Assembly: GCA_025058535.1 (NCBI GenBank)
Contig: JANXEL010000099.1
Coordinates: 1 to 47,140, forward strand
Source: Ignisphaera sp.
GTDB lineage: Archaea; Thermoproteota; Thermoprotei_A; Sulfolobales; Ignisphaeraceae
DNA length: 47,140 nucleotides
Direction of reading: 5' to 3'
In this document: piece by piece, positions 7,848 to 16,816 of the stretch
Numbering within the stretch: the first letter of the stretch is position 1
Layout of the letters: each line of letters opens with the position of its first letter
Notes under the pieces: model-generated
Database searches by the model: none
The model's input: only the letters and a program-made list of their open reading frames with translations
What the model was told of the DNA's origin: nothing
Made by a program: the position numbers and the translations under genes

Positions 7848-8629
7848 TGAGGAATATTGGTTCAGGATTTAATAAGCTTAATCACTATAAAACAGGCAGA
7901 GCGCTACTTTCTTTAGTTAGATTGCATGGTAGTAAAAGGATCTAGGCGATTTTTGAGTTTCAGAAGCCAATACCATCAACTAAATGGTGGACCTCTATCA
8001 ACTTGTGGATTACTGTATAAACTTTATTAATGCATGAAACATTCAAAGAAGGTTTGAAGAGGCACTCAAGGTCTGAAAGCATGTTGTAGAATATAAAATA
8101 CATACGGAAACTCAGTGAAAGGATCCAAAATGGCTTAGGGACTAAGCTTGCAAGCTAGAAAATTAACCACAGGGTTTAGCTTATATACTGCTTTATTACA
8201 GCTTCGGAGAATCTAAGTAGCCCGAGGATGAACATGAGCAAGAAACTGTTGCTTCGATGAAGTGGTTGCATAGGTTGTGCAGAGAATTTCAAATGCGACC
8301 TTTCTACACTGTATGAATAGAATGGAGGGAGCCAAATAGTATGTGCAGAGTCATAACGAAAATAGTCTTATGCACGTCAAGTTATGGAGGGTGTAAAGGG
8401 GCAGCAGTAATAAAGTACTCTACTACCCGGTCCGCCACAGGTATAAAGGTAAGTAGAGATGTACAGCGTATAGAATTTGTTTCTAGCAAATGCCTAGCCG
8501 TTAGGCTTTTTAGTTTATTTTGTTGAATTCTTATTAAGCTCTCTTACACTTCCAAGATTTCGAACACATTTAACTAAGATGCATACTGTGATTGAGGAAT
8601 ATCTGTTACAACCATGGTGATGAGCGAGC
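7848..8629. other. Long spacer between divergent rtcB and the ribosomal superoperon
   Basis: There are 782 bases with no convincing gene. A TATA-like TTATATAC lies at 8181-8188. Near 8492-8511 a short hairpin (GCCTA-GCCGT-TAGGC) is followed by five Ts, a terminator-like pair that could bound a roughly 300-base transcript of unknown nature. A 61-codon frame at 8341-8526 lacks a ribosome binding site and any family signal. Expected ribosomal genes that often precede uL22 (uL3, uL4, uL23, uL2, uS19) are absent. Confidence 0.5.
8492..8511 (+). terminator. Hairpin plus T-tract, possible terminator
   Basis: GCCTA (8492-8496) pairs with TAGGC (8502-8506) across a five-base loop, followed directly by TTTTT. 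The stem is short for a hyperthermophile, so function is uncertain; archaeal termination needs mainly the T-tract. Confidence 0.35.
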
Positions 8630-9112
8630 ATGCCTATATGGAAGTACCCTAAAATTGAAGGTATAGATGAATCTAGGGTGGCAAAGGCTGTAATAAGGGA
8701 TGCCCCCATATCTTTTAAGGAATCGTATGAAGTATGCAAGCTGCTGAGGGGTATGATGCTAATCGACGCTAAAGATTTTCTAAGGAGAGTAGTCGAACTC
8801 AAGGAGGCTGTACCATACGTAAGATATAAACTGAGTATAGCGCACAGGAGAGGTCTTTCTAAAAGATGGAAAAGGTGGGGCAGCCCAATAGGCAGGTATC
8901 CTGTGAAGGCAGCTAGATACATCCTAGAGCTTCTTGACAATGTTGAAAACAATGCAATTGTAAAAGGTCTTAATGGTGAAAAGCTGAAGATAGTTCATGT
9001 AGCTGCTCACAGAGGGTACTACTTAAAGAGATGGGTGCCTAGAGCATTCGGTAGAGCAACTCCACGATTTAAGACACATACAACTATAGAAGTCATCGTA
9101 GCAGAGGTGTAG
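8630..9112 (+). CDS. rpl22: Ribosomal protein uL22
   Basis: The 160-residue large-subunit protein lining the exit tunnel. Recognised from the early AKAVIRDAPISFKESYEV block, the GRYPVKAARYILELLDN motif and the C-terminal HRGYYLKRWVPRAFGRATP segment, which forms the tunnel hairpin region. ATG 8630 has GGTGATGAG 15 bases upstream. It is here the first gene of the superoperon, unlike many archaea in which uL3-uS19 lead the run. uS3 follows after three bases. Confidence 0.95.
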   Translation: MPIWKYPKIEGIDESRVAKAVIRDAPISFKESYEVCKLLRGMMLIDAKDFLRRVVELKEAVPYVRYKLSIAHRRGLSKRWKRWGSPIGRYPVKAARYILELLDNVENNAIVKGLNGEKLKIVHVAAHRGYYLKRWVPRAFGRATPRFKTHTTIEVIVAEV

Positions 9113-9115
9113 TGA

Positions 9116-9769
9116 TTGGTAAACATCAAGAGGTATTTTATTGAACAAGGTGTAAAGAAGGTTGCTGTTGATGAGTACTTGGCCAGCAAGTTCTGGCGCG
9201 CTGGCTATGCAGGTGTTGATGTCATAAGAACACCGCTAGGTACTAGGGTAATAATATATGCCGCAAGACCTGGCATGATCATCGGCCGAAGGGGACAGAC
9301 TCTACGTACAATACAACTCATTTTGGAAAAGCTATTCAGTATTGAAAATCCGCAGATAACAGTCGTTGAGGTGGAGAATCCTGATTTAAGTGCAAGAGTT
9401 GTGGCATTCAATATCGCATTGGCTCTAGAAAGGGGAATACACTTTAGACGAGCGGCGTTTATAGCTCTAAGAAGGATTCTCGGTGCTGGTGCTATTGGAG
9501 CTGAGATAATTATAAGTGGAAAACTTGTGGCTGAGAGAGCTAGATATGAGAAGATAAAGGCTGGCAAGGTTTATAAATCAGGTGAACAGAGCCTAAAGCT
9601 TGTAGATAGAGCTATAGCTCATGTGCTACTAAAGCCAGGCATCTTCGGCGTAGAAGTGGTAGTGACAAAACCTGGTGTAACCTCTGATTATATTGAAATC
9701 ACCTCGCAGGAGAAAACTGATGCTCAAAAGGTAGAACCCGGAAGGATAGCAGGTGGTCATGTTGAGTGA
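9116..9769 (+). CDS. rps3: Ribosomal protein uS3
   Basis: A 217-residue small-subunit protein at the mRNA entry. The KH domain is clear: GMIIGRRGQTLRTIQ carries the GxxG RNA-binding loop at about residues 54-60. The C-terminal domain contains GAEIIISGKLVAERAR and VEVVVTKPG. The start is TTG 9116, with GAGGTG upstream inside the end of uL22. Its 3' end overlaps the start of uL29 by 11-17 bases depending on the start used there. Confidence 0.95.
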   Translation: MVNIKRYFIEQGVKKVAVDEYLASKFWRAGYAGVDVIRTPLGTRVIIYAARPGMIIGRRGQTLRTIQLILEKLFSIENPQITVVEVENPDLSARVVAFNIALALERGIHFRRAAFIALRRILGAGAIGAEIIISGKLVAERARYEKIKAGKVYKSGEQSLKLVDRAIAHVLLKPGIFGVEVVVTKPGVTSDYIEITSQEKTDAQKVEPGRIAGGHVE

Positions 9770-9971
9770 TAGACCTCTATCTGCCGATGAAATAAGATCC
9801 ATGAATTACAACGACAGACTTCATCTTCTCAGAGAACTTAGACTAGAATTGATAAGATTGAGGACGCAAGCCCAATCCGGTACACTAACTAACACTAGCA
9901 GGATAAAGATGCTGCGCAAAAACATAGCTAGAATCCTCACAGTAATAAATGAGGAGCGGATTAAAAAGTGA
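9753..9971 (+). CDS. rpl29: Ribosomal protein uL29
   Basis: Seventy-two residues from GTG 9753, or 70 from ATG 9759. The two-helix hairpin is clear from NDRLHLLRELRLELIRLRTQAQSGTL and the TSRIKMLRKNIARILTVINE segment in residues 20-68. (Longer string split: first helix about residues 21-45.) The start overlaps uS3, giving tight coupling. Many archaea have eIF1/SUI1 after this gene; here Rpp29 follows at once. Confidence 0.93.
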   Translation: MVMLSDRPLSADEIRSMNYNDRLHLLRELRLELIRLRTQAQSGTLTNTSRIKMLRKNIARILTVINEERIKK

Positions 9972-10249
9972 AGCGCACATTAAAAAACATAGTATATCAT
10001 GAATTGATAGGCTTAAATGTAACAGTACTCTCACATAGTGATAAAGGATTAGTGGGTAGAAGAGGCATCATTGTAGATGAAACAGTGAATACCCTAAAGA
10101 TCCTAGATCAGAGGGGGCGAGAAATCACCGTTCCAAAGCTGTATGGAGTCTTCAGAATAATGCTGCCAGAAAAGAGTTACGCTGATATCGATGGTTCTGT
10201 GATTGTTGGAAGACCCGAGGATAGGCTTAAAAAGATTAAAAAGAGTTAG
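9968..10249 (+). CDS. rnp1: RNase P protein component 1 (Rpp29/Pop4)
   Basis: Ninety-three residues of the RNase P subunit that helps the RNA enzyme remove tRNA 5' leaders. The Sm-like barrel shows as LIGLNVTVLSHSDKGLVGRRG, then IIVDETVNTLKI and ITVPKLYGVFRI. (The first strand set covers residues 14-34.) Start GTG 9968 overlaps the uL29 stop by four bases. Its place between uL29 and uS17 is standard in archaeal ribosomal operons and helps identification. Confidence 0.92.
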   Translation: MKRTLKNIVYHELIGLNVTVLSHSDKGLVGRRGIIVDETVNTLKILDQRGREITVPKLYGVFRIMLPEKSYADIDGSVIVGRPEDRLKKIKKS

Positions 10250-10290
10250 TATAAACTAATGCAGCCTATTCCAGTTATGGTGATAGAGAA

Positions 10291-10644
10291 GTGTCGAAAA
10301 CAACTAGGAATGTGGGCATAGTATATCCGGGGCTGAAACCGCCTGAGAGGAGCTGCAGCGACAAGAAATGTCCTTGGCATGGAAATGTTAGTGTGAGAGG
10401 TGTACTATTCACTTGTAGAGTAGTTAAAGCCAAAATGCACAATACCCTCGTGGTTGAGAGGGAGCATCTAGTGTGGGTCAGAAAATTTAAGAGATATGAA
10501 AGAAAGAGAAGCAGGCTACATGTGCACAATCCTCCGTGCATAAATGCGAAAGAGGGTGACACGGTCTTAATTGGTGAAACTAGACCTCTTGCAAAAAGCG
10601 TTTCTTTTGTTATCCTAGGCATACTTCAACGAAAAAGTGGTTAG
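10291..10644 (+). CDS. rps17: Ribosomal protein uS17
   Basis: The 117-residue OB-fold protein of the small subunit, from GTG 10291. Archaeal features are the N-terminal block KCPWHGNVSVRG, and the family core HTLVVEREHLVWVRKFKRYE is replaced here by NTLVVEREHLVWVRKFKRY; the C-terminal segment PLAKSVSFVILG completes the fold. A GGTGATAGAG stretch upstream may act as ribosome binding site. uL14 follows nine bases later. Confidence 0.94.
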   Translation: MSKTTRNVGIVYPGLKPPERSCSDKKCPWHGNVSVRGVLFTCRVVKAKMHNTLVVEREHLVWVRKFKRYERKRSRLHVHNPPCINAKEGDTVLIGETRPLAKSVSFVILGILQRKSG

Positions 10645-10653
10645 GGGGTAACT

Positions 10654-11079
10654 ATGGGTGCAAAAAGAGCTAAAACAGGTGCTGCATTCCCTAGGAGGAG
10701 AAGAGTTAGCGGAATAATTAATGGGACTCGGCTGGTGGTCGCTGACAATAGTGGAGCTAAGGAGGTCGTGGTCGTCGGAAGTATGGATATTAAGACAAGA
10801 CTTAGAAGAATACCCTTTGCTACAGTTGGTGATATGGTGGTAGTTACCGTTAAGAAAGGCCCGCCAGACATGAGAGGACAAATCATGCGTGCAATAATAG
10901 TTAGACAGAAGAAACCATTCAGAAGACCAGATGGAACGTGGGTAGCTTTTGAGGATAATGCCTGTGTTCTTGTGACTCCTGAAGGAATGCCTAAGGGTAA
11001 GGAGGTAAGAGGACCTGTCGCAAGGGAAGCTGCTGAGAGATGGTCCCAAATAGCAGGTCTTGTATCTATAGTCGTCTAA
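10654..11079 (+). CDS. rpl14: Ribosomal protein uL14
   Basis: A 141-residue subunit-interface protein. Diagnostic blocks are [35 protein letters not shown] and [20 protein letters not shown] 10654 follows AGGGGG. Length matches archaeal uL14 (about 138-144). Confidence 0.96.
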   Translation: MGAKRAKTGAAFPRRRRVSGIINGTRLVVADNSGAKEVVVVGSMDIKTRLRRIPFATVGDMVVVTVKKGPPDMRGQIMRAIIVRQKKPFRRPDGTWVAFEDNACVLVTPEGMPKGKEVRGPVAREAAERWSQIAGLVSIVV

Positions 11080-11098
11080 TAGACTGGGTGTTATTAGT

Positions 11099-11539
11099 AT
11101 GAAGCTGAAAACTGCCCAACCGAGGAAGCAGAGACGGAGATTATTCAATCTACCCCTACACCTTAGATGGCATCTTTTTGTAGCACCTCTATCTCCGAGC
11201 CTTAGAGAAGAGCTTGGAATCAAAAGGCTACTTATAAGAAGGAATGATGTTGTTAGAATTACCAGAGGGGATTGGAAGGGACATGAGGGTAAAGTTATGG
11301 AGGTCGACCTGAAGAGAGTTAGGATATCTGTTGAAGGTGTCACACTGAAGAAGGCTGACGGTACCGAGGTCTTCTACCCGATTCATCCATCTAAGGTAAT
11401 GATTACGAAGCTTGGCGATGTTGATAATATTCGAAGGAAAATTATTGAAAGAAGGCAAATTACTCGCAATGAGCTTGTTAAGAATGGTAGGGCCAAACCA
11501 TTAAACGATGAACAGAGAAAGATGGTGTCAAGCGAGTAG
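11099..11539 (+). CDS. rpl24: Ribosomal protein uL24
   Basis: A 146-residue protein with an archaeal basic N-terminal extension ([18 protein letters not shown]) and a KOW motif, [20 protein letters not shown], about residues 50-69. The C-terminal charged tail exceeds the shortest homologues but is usual for crenarchaea. It is an early-assembly 50S protein. Sits between uL14 and eS4 as in other archaea. Confidence 0.94.
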   Translation: MKLKTAQPRKQRRRLFNLPLHLRWHLFVAPLSPSLREELGIKRLLIRRNDVVRITRGDWKGHEGKVMEVDLKRVRISVEGVTLKKADGTEVFYPIHPSKVMITKLGDVDNIRRKIIERRQITRNELVKNGRAKPLNDEQRKMVSSE

Positions 11540-11553
11540 AGGAGGTGTAAATT

Positions 11554-12315
11554 ATGGCTAAAATGGGTGGTTCACGTCATTTAAAGCGTCTGGCTGCACC
11601 TCCTTTCTGGAGTATCCTAAGAAAGGAGTATAAATGGGTGGTAAAACCCTCTCCGGGGCCGCATCCTATAGACAGAAGCGTTCCACTGCTGCTTCTCATA
11701 AGAGATATGATTGGTATTGCAAGGAGTGCTAGAGAGGCTAAGAGAATCATTTATGATGGAAAGGTGCTCGTTGACAATTACGTGAGAAAGGATTACAAAT
11801 TCCCAATTGGACTTATGGATTTAGTATCAATACCCGAAATCGATCTCCACCTACGGATTGTGCCGTACGTGGGCAAACATCTGTGGTACATAAATATACC
11901 GGCAGAGGAGGCAAAATTAAAACTTGTAAGAATTGAAAATAAAACAACGGTTAAGAATGGTAACATCCAGTTAAATCTACACGATGGTAGAAATATACTA
12001 ATAAAAATTAAGGATCCCAGAAATCCTGTAGAGGCTTCGTCATTTAAAACCCTAGATTCGCTGCTAATTGAGTTACCGTCGCAGAATATTGTGCAGCATA
12101 TACCGCTGAGCACAGGTAAGATGGTTATTGTCATTGATGGAAGGAATGTTGGGCGTATTGGAAAGATAATAAACATTGAGAGCTATGAAGGCAGGAAGAA
12201 ACGGTACTCCCTTGCAACAATTGAAGATCTAGGCGGTCATAGATTTCAAACAGTCTTGGACTATGTTATGGTAATTGGCGAGGATAGACCTATTGTAAAG
12301 GTGTTTGAGGGGTGA
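11554..12315 (+). CDS. rps4e: Ribosomal protein eS4
   Basis: A 253-residue archaeal-eukaryotic small-subunit protein with an MGGSRHLKRLAAP start, an S4 RNA-binding domain around residues 40-95 (RSAREAKRIIYDGKVLVDN), and a KOW-like IDGRNVGRIGKI segment near residue 190. ATG 11554 follows GAGGTG. Length is in the normal 240-255 range. Confidence 0.95.
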   Translation: MAKMGGSRHLKRLAAPPFWSILRKEYKWVVKPSPGPHPIDRSVPLLLLIRDMIGIARSAREAKRIIYDGKVLVDNYVRKDYKFPIGLMDLVSIPEIDLHLRIVPYVGKHLWYINIPAEEAKLKLVRIENKTTVKNGNIQLNLHDGRNILIKIKDPRNPVEASSFKTLDSLLIELPSQNIVQHIPLSTGKMVIVIDGRNVGRIGKIINIESYEGRKKRYSLATIEDLGGHRFQTVLDYVMVIGEDRPIVKVFEG

Positions 12316-12321
12316 TGCCTT

Positions 12322-12957
12322 GTGACCGTAGAAGCTATCATACGTAACAACACCATTATACCTAAATCCATACCGGAGAGATGCGATAGTTCGATTCTGG
12401 AACAGAGTGATGTTAATAAAATCATCAGTCTATGGAAAAGCAATCCGATGCTCGTCCCAAGGATAGCTAGAATTGTTATTAATATATCCATTGGCGGTAG
12501 TAGTGAAAGGCTAGAGAAGGCTGTAAAGCTTCTTAATCAGTTAACGGGTTTAGAGCCATCCATAAGGCGTGCCAAGAAAACTATAAGGGAGTTCGGCATA
12601 AGTAGAAGACAGCCTATAGCTGCCATCGTCACATTGAGAGGAAGTACAGCATATGAATTTTTGAAAAAAGCCCTGTCAGCTGTTAACAATATCCTTAAGG
12701 AGGAATCATTCGACGATTATGGTAATATATCATTTGGTATAAGAGAGCACCTCCTACTACCCGGCGTAAGATATGATCCGGACATAGGTATCTTTGGTAT
12801 GGATGTTGCCATAACGATAGAGAGGCCCGGCTATAGAGTGTTGAGACGCAGGAGGTGTAGAGTAAATAACATTCCAAGAAGGCATAGAGTGACTAAGTAC
12901 GAGAGTATGCTGCTCATGGAGATTTTATTTGGGGTGAAAATTTCACGCAGTAGGTGA
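12322..12957 (+). CDS. rpl5: Ribosomal protein uL5
   Basis: A 211-residue 5S-rRNA-binding protein. The family core begins near residue 40 (NPMLVPRIARIVINISIGG), with the RRAKKTIREFGISRRQPI loop and the GIFGMDVAITIERPGYRV strand. The roughly 38 residues before the core are longer than in most archaeal uL5. GTG 12322 has GGGGTGATG just upstream, so the extension is probably real rather than a start error. Confidence 0.94.
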   Translation: MTVEAIIRNNTIIPKSIPERCDSSILEQSDVNKIISLWKSNPMLVPRIARIVINISIGGSSERLEKAVKLLNQLTGLEPSIRRAKKTIREFGISRRQPIAAIVTLRGSTAYEFLKKALSAVNNILKEESFDDYGNISFGIREHLLLPGVRYDPDIGIFGMDVAITIERPGYRVLRRRRCRVNNIPRRHRVTKYESMLLMEILFGVKISRSR

Positions 12958-12963
12958 CTGTGA

Positions 12964-13128
12964 ATGGCAAAATTTAGAGCTCCAGCAGAAAGAAGATATG
13001 GAAGAGGAGCACAGGTTTGCAGAAGATGTGGAAACAGAGATGCTATAATCCAGAAGTACGGTATTTACCTCTGTAGGCAGTGTTTTAGAGAAGTAGCTGG
13101 GATAATGGGATTTAGGAAATTTAGCTGA
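12964..13128 (+). CDS. rps14: Ribosomal protein uS14
   Basis: A 54-residue zinc form of uS14. It has C19-x2-C22 and C37-x2-C40 (VCRRCGNRDAIIQKYG, LCRQCFREVA) and the ending GFRKFS. It sits six bases after uL5. uS14 binds the head of the small subunit. Reading frame, length and order between uL5 and uS8 all match archaeal operons. Confidence 0.96.
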   Translation: MAKFRAPAERRYGRGAQVCRRCGNRDAIIQKYGIYLCRQCFREVAGIMGFRKFS

Positions 13129-13138
13129 GTGAAAAACC

Positions 13139-13540
13139 ATGGTCATGCTTGATAGTTTATCAAATGCTTTAACCGCGATAACAAATGCCGAAATGAGAAG
13201 AAAAAGTGAGGTAGTGGTATGGCCGGCCTCGAAACTTGTAATACGTGTGCTACGGGTAATGCAGAAGCACGGGTATATAGGAGAGTTTGAATACGTTGAC
13301 GATGGGAGGTGGGGTAAGATAGTAATACAGCTTTTAGGTAGGATAAATAGGGCTGGTGCCATAAAGCCTAGATGGTCCGCTACGTATAGGGAGCTCCTGG
13401 CCTTACCATATTGGATCAGACGGTACCTGCCATCAAGAGATATAGGCATTTTAATAATATCAACGTCACAGGGGGTTGTATCCCATAGAGAGGCTGTAGA
13501 GGCTAAAATAGGAGGAATACTACTAGCATATGTTTACTGA
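13139..13540 (+). CDS. rps8: Ribosomal protein uS8
   Basis: A 133-residue small-subunit protein, primary binder of 16S helix 21. Recognised by [19 protein letters not shown] at the start, [21 protein letters not shown] in the middle (residues 41-61) and the C-terminal [11 protein letters not shown]-like end, here [22 protein letters not shown] 13139 lies ten bases from the uS14 stop and within a GAGTGA context. Confidence 0.95.
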   Translation: MVMLDSLSNALTAITNAEMRRKSEVVVWPASKLVIRVLRVMQKHGYIGEFEYVDDGRWGKIVIQLLGRINRAGAIKPRWSATYRELLALPYWIRRYLPSRDIGILIISTSQGVVSHREAVEAKIGGILLAYVY

Positions 13541-13568
13541 AGGAATAGATTTTATGTGGTAGAGAACT

Positions 13569-14120
13569 ATGGCTAAGACAGTTCACATCCGTGAAGAGAT
13601 AATCGTCCCTGAGGGAGTGGAGGTTGTGATCAACGGACTTAATGTTAAGGTGAAGGGACCTAAGGGTGAAGTTCAGAGGAATTTTAATTACGCTAGAGGC
13701 ATTCAAATAATGCTAAAGGACAATAGAGTTATTGTGCTAGAAACATTCTTCGCTGATAGAAAAAGAAGGGCCCAGCTCTATTCAATACTTGCCCATATAG
13801 AGAATATGATTAAGGGCGTTACCAAGGGCTGGAAATATAAGTTAAAGATAGTATCATCACACTTCCCAGTAACAGCGAGGGTTTCCAATGATGAAGTTTT
13901 AATTGATAATTTCCTGGGTGAAAGAGCCCCACGAAGAGCAAAGATTATTAAAAGTGTATCGGTAAGAATTGATGGAAAAGATATAATTGTCGAGGGTATT
14001 GATCTAGAAGCTGTAGCACAGACTGCTGCAAACATAGAGTTAGCGACAAAGATAAGAGATAAAGACAGAAGGGTGTTTGTAGATGGCATTTATGTGTATG
14101 AAAAGGGTGTTGCTGAATGA
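13569..14120 (+). CDS. rpl6: Ribosomal protein uL6
   Basis: A 183-residue protein near the sarcin-ricin loop and stalk base, made of two repeated folds. Blocks seen are the repeat-1 strand VNGLNVKVKGPKGEV-like sequence (here VINGLNVKVKGPKGEVQ), the GVTKGWKYKLKIV hinge, and the repeat-2 region ending KDRRVFVDGIYVYEKG. The stop overlaps the eL32 start in an ATGA arrangement. Confidence 0.95.
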   Translation: MAKTVHIREEIIVPEGVEVVINGLNVKVKGPKGEVQRNFNYARGIQIMLKDNRVIVLETFFADRKRRAQLYSILAHIENMIKGVTKGWKYKLKIVSSHFPVTARVSNDEVLIDNFLGERAPRRAKIIKSVSVRIDGKDIIVEGIDLEAVAQTAANIELATKIRDKDRRVFVDGIYVYEKGVAE

Positions 14121-14554
14121 GCCGAGAAATCTTGGAATTAATAAATAAAAGAAAGGAGATTCTCAAACAGAGAAAAAGTATTAGAGAGGCTGTAAAGCGA
14201 AAGAAGTATAGCGTTAGTAGAAGTAAACCTAGGTTTCTTAGATGGCTTTGGTGGAAGTTTCCAAAATTTGAAAATAATCTCAAGTGGAAGAAACCTAAGG
14301 GTAAGGATAATCCAATGAGACTGCGCTTAAAAGGTTATCCACCTTTGGCCAGTATGGGTTATGGGACTAAGAGTAATTTAAGGTCGCTTCACCCATCAGG
14401 TCTAAAGCCCGTCGTTATTCACAGTGTGAAAGAACTTGAAACACTGGTTCCATCAAGACACATAGTTTATATATCCTCAGCCTTGGGCCTGAAGAAAAGG
14501 CTCGAAATAATTGAGAAGGCAAAGGTGAAAGGTCTGAAAGTGGCTAATCTATAG
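14117..14554 (+). CDS. rpl32e: Ribosomal protein eL32
   Basis: A 145-residue protein with the family segments KPRFLRWLWWKFPKF, GYGTKSNLRSLHPSGLKPV and VYISSALGLKKRLEIIEKA. The ATG overlaps the uL6 stop by four bases, giving coupled translation. Length is at the upper end for archaea because of a basic N-terminal arm. Confidence 0.95.
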   Translation: MSREILELINKRKEILKQRKSIREAVKRKKYSVSRSKPRFLRWLWWKFPKFENNLKWKKPKGKDNPMRLRLKGYPPLASMGYGTKSNLRSLHPSGLKPVVIHSVKELETLVPSRHIVYISSALGLKKRLEIIEKAKVKGLKVANL

Positions 14555-14564
14555 GTGATCTACT

Positions 14565-15023
14565 GTGGATTTGGGCTATCAGAAAAAACTAGCTGCTAAA
14601 ATACTCAGTGTCGGTGAATCGAGAATTAAGTTTGACGATACCCAGATTGACAGGATATCCAGCGCCGTAACTAGAGAGGAGGTTAGGAAACTTATTGAAG
14701 ATGGTGTGATATACACCGTGTATGCCAAGGGAAATAGTCGTGGTAGATGGAGGGAGTTCCACGCTTCTAGAAAAGAAGGCAGACACCGAGGACATGGCAA
14801 AAGAAAGGGTGTTAACAGTGCTAGAATGGATCCAGAGTTAGTGTGGGTCTATAGAGTCAGAAAGCTTAGACTGTACCTCAAGTGGTTAAGAGACCACGGC
14901 ACTATAGATAGAAGAACGTATAGGTTACTATACCGTAAGGTTAAGGGCGGAGCTTTTGATAGTCTTGCTTCACTCAAGAGATACATGAGAGACCACGGTA
15001 TTTTACCCCAAAACATTAGGTGA
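14565..15023 (+). CDS. rpl19e: Ribosomal protein eL19
   Basis: A 152-residue, largely helical and highly basic 50S protein. Diagnostic text: LGYQKKLAAKILSVGESRI, REFHASRKEGRHRGHGKRKG (a basic arm near residues 65-84), and the long C-terminal helix with LRKLRLYLKWLRDHG-like sequence. GTG 14565 is preceded by AGGTGAT. Confidence 0.95.
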   Translation: MDLGYQKKLAAKILSVGESRIKFDDTQIDRISSAVTREEVRKLIEDGVIYTVYAKGNSRGRWREFHASRKEGRHRGHGKRKGVNSARMDPELVWVYRVRKLRLYLKWLRDHGTIDRRTYRLLYRKVKGGAFDSLASLKRYMRDHGILPQNIR

Positions 15024-15029
15024 CGAATT

Positions 15030-15680
15030 ATGGCTCGAGGCGCTAACTATAAGGTTGCTAAAAGAAGGCGCAGGGAGGGTAAGACAAACTACTATAAAAG
15101 GTACACTATGGTTAAAACTAGACAGATAAGAGTTGTTGTAAGAAAGACAAATAAGCACATCTATGTCCAGTTTATATATCCCACCCCCGTAGGTGACTAC
15201 ACCTTAGCTGCTGCCCACAGTAGAGAGCTAGCTAAACTATTTAATTGGAAAGGTGATACAAAAAACACGCCTGCAGCATATCTAACTGGATTGCTGGCTG
15301 GCCTCAGAGCGAAAAAACTTGGAATAGAGAATGCCATTCCGGATATCGGCTTACACAGACCTACTAAGGGGTCTAAAGTATTTGCTGCTATAAAGGGAGT
15401 TATTGATGCCAAAATCAGTGTGCCCTGTTCCAACAACGTTCTACCATCAGATGATAGGATCAGTGGAGCTGCTATAGCTGAATATGCCAAAAAGCTAATT
15501 GAAAGCAATCCTGAGTTATTTGAAAAACAATTCTCAGAACTATTGAGAAAAGAATTTGATCCTAGAAATATTGTTGACCATTTCGAACAAGTAAAGAACC
15601 TTATTATCAAAATATATGAAGGAATTCCAGAAAATACCACTTCGGCTAAAATCATTTCATCACTTACTAAGGGTGTGTAG
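15030..15680 (+). CDS. rpl18: Ribosomal protein uL18
   Basis: A 216-residue 5S-rRNA-binding protein. The N-terminal basic arm ([18 protein letters not shown]) is followed by [40 protein letters not shown], near residues 107-126, is the archaeal-eukaryotic signature. The C-terminal helical extension makes it longer than bacterial uL18, as expected for archaea. Confidence 0.95.
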   Translation: MARGANYKVAKRRRREGKTNYYKRYTMVKTRQIRVVVRKTNKHIYVQFIYPTPVGDYTLAAAHSRELAKLFNWKGDTKNTPAAYLTGLLAGLRAKKLGIENAIPDIGLHRPTKGSKVFAAIKGVIDAKISVPCSNNVLPSDDRISGAAIAEYAKKLIESNPELFEKQFSELLRKEFDPRNIVDHFEQVKNLIIKIYEGIPENTTSAKIISSLTKGV

Positions 15681-15685
15681 AGTAT

Positions 15686-16321
15686 ATGAGCACATCTGTA
15701 GAGGAATGGGTTCCTAAAACCAAGATTGGCTGGCTAGTCAAAGAGGGGAAGATCACATCAATCGATCAGATATTCTCATTGAATGCTGTAATAATGGAGC
15801 CCGAGATTGTCGATGTACTACTCCCAGGATTAAAACAGGAAATCTTAGATGTTGTCCTGGTGCAGAAGATGACCGACGCTGGCAGAATATCCAGATTTAG
15901 AGTCGTTACAGCACTAGGCAATGAAGATGGTTATGTAGGTTTGGGTATAGGTAAGGCTAGACAGCTTAGAACAGCAATAGAAAAAGCTGTGATAGATGCA
16001 AAACTAAATCTAATTCCTGTTAGAAGAGGCTGTGGTAGCTGGGAATGCAATTGTAGTGATCCACACTCGATACCCTTTAGAGTTGTTGGTAAATCTGGCA
16101 GTGTTGAAGTGAAGCTCATACCAGCACCTCTAGGTGTAGGTCTCGTGGCTGGGGATATAGCTAAGGCTATACTGAGGTTATCAGGTGTTAGAGATGTATG
16201 GGTATTTACAAAGGGTGAGACTAGGACAACACTTAACTTTGCAAAGGCTATCTATAATGCTCTTAAGAATACAAATAGCATTACCACTCCGATTGACTGG
16301 GGTAAGAAAGCATGGGAGTAG
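15686..16321 (+). CDS. rps5: Ribosomal protein uS5
   Basis: A 211-residue protein of the decoding region. The double-stranded RNA-binding-like N domain shows as [19 protein letters not shown], followed by [16 protein letters not shown]. Two Cys pairs in [11 protein letters not shown] are typical of archaeal homologues. The C domain contains [19 protein letters not shown]. Its end overlaps uL30 by ten bases. Confidence 0.95.
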   Translation: MSTSVEEWVPKTKIGWLVKEGKITSIDQIFSLNAVIMEPEIVDVLLPGLKQEILDVVLVQKMTDAGRISRFRVVTALGNEDGYVGLGIGKARQLRTAIEKAVIDAKLNLIPVRRGCGSWECNCSDPHSIPFRVVGKSGSVEVKLIPAPLGVGLVAGDIAKAILRLSGVRDVWVFTKGETRTTLNFAKAIYNALKNTNSITTPIDWGKKAWE

Positions 16322-16815
16322 CAGAAAGCGTAGAGAAATCTACGCTAGTTGCAATCATAAGACTTAGAGGGGAGGTTGGAACACCGCATGATGTAGAGTA
16401 TTCACTGAGGCTTCTAAGGCTTGTAAAGAAGCACTGCTGCGTTGTCTACCCAATGTCGAAGTCTCTCCAGGGTGTGCTCAACAGAGTAAAAGACTGGGTT
16501 ACATGGGGTGAAATAGATCTTGACACCCTTACAGCTCTGCTAAAGAAACGTGGTAGAGTGGAGGGAGGAAAGCCTCTAACTGATGAATTTGTTAGGAAGA
16601 GTCTTAACATCGAAAGCATTGAAGAACTTGCAAAGGGTGTGTATGAAGGAAGGCTAAAGCTCCATAAGCTTAAAGAATTTGGAGTAAAACCTGTGTTTAG
16701 GCTGCGTCCACCAAAGGGAGGCTTCAAAGGAAGTATAAGGAAGCCTTATAAGGATGGTGGTGAAGTTGGTTATAGAGGCAACAGAATTAATGATCTCCTT
16801 AAGAGGATGATCTAG
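16312..16815 (+). CDS. rpl30: Ribosomal protein uL30
   Basis: A 167-residue archaeal form of uL30, with [20 protein letters not shown] at the N terminus (residues 12-31), then [20 protein letters not shown] and the C-terminal [11 protein letters not shown] loop. Overlaps uS5 by ten bases and is one base from uL15. Confidence 0.95.
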   Translation: MGVAESVEKSTLVAIIRLRGEVGTPHDVEYSLRLLRLVKKHCCVVYPMSKSLQGVLNRVKDWVTWGEIDLDTLTALLKKRGRVEGGKPLTDEFVRKSLNIESIEELAKGVYEGRLKLHKLKEFGVKPVFRLRPPKGGFKGSIRKPYKDGGEVGYRGNRINDLLKRMI

Positions 16816-16816
16816 A

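Noticed and set aside
8221-8276. C/D box RNA with GGATGA and CGATGA
   Set aside because: Both C-type boxes have mismatches and there is no D box at the needed distance.
8341-8526. 61-codon frame in the rtcB-uL22 spacer
   Set aside because: No ribosome binding site or family signal; composition is Cys/Ser-rich without a motif and the frame runs over a hairpin with T-tract.
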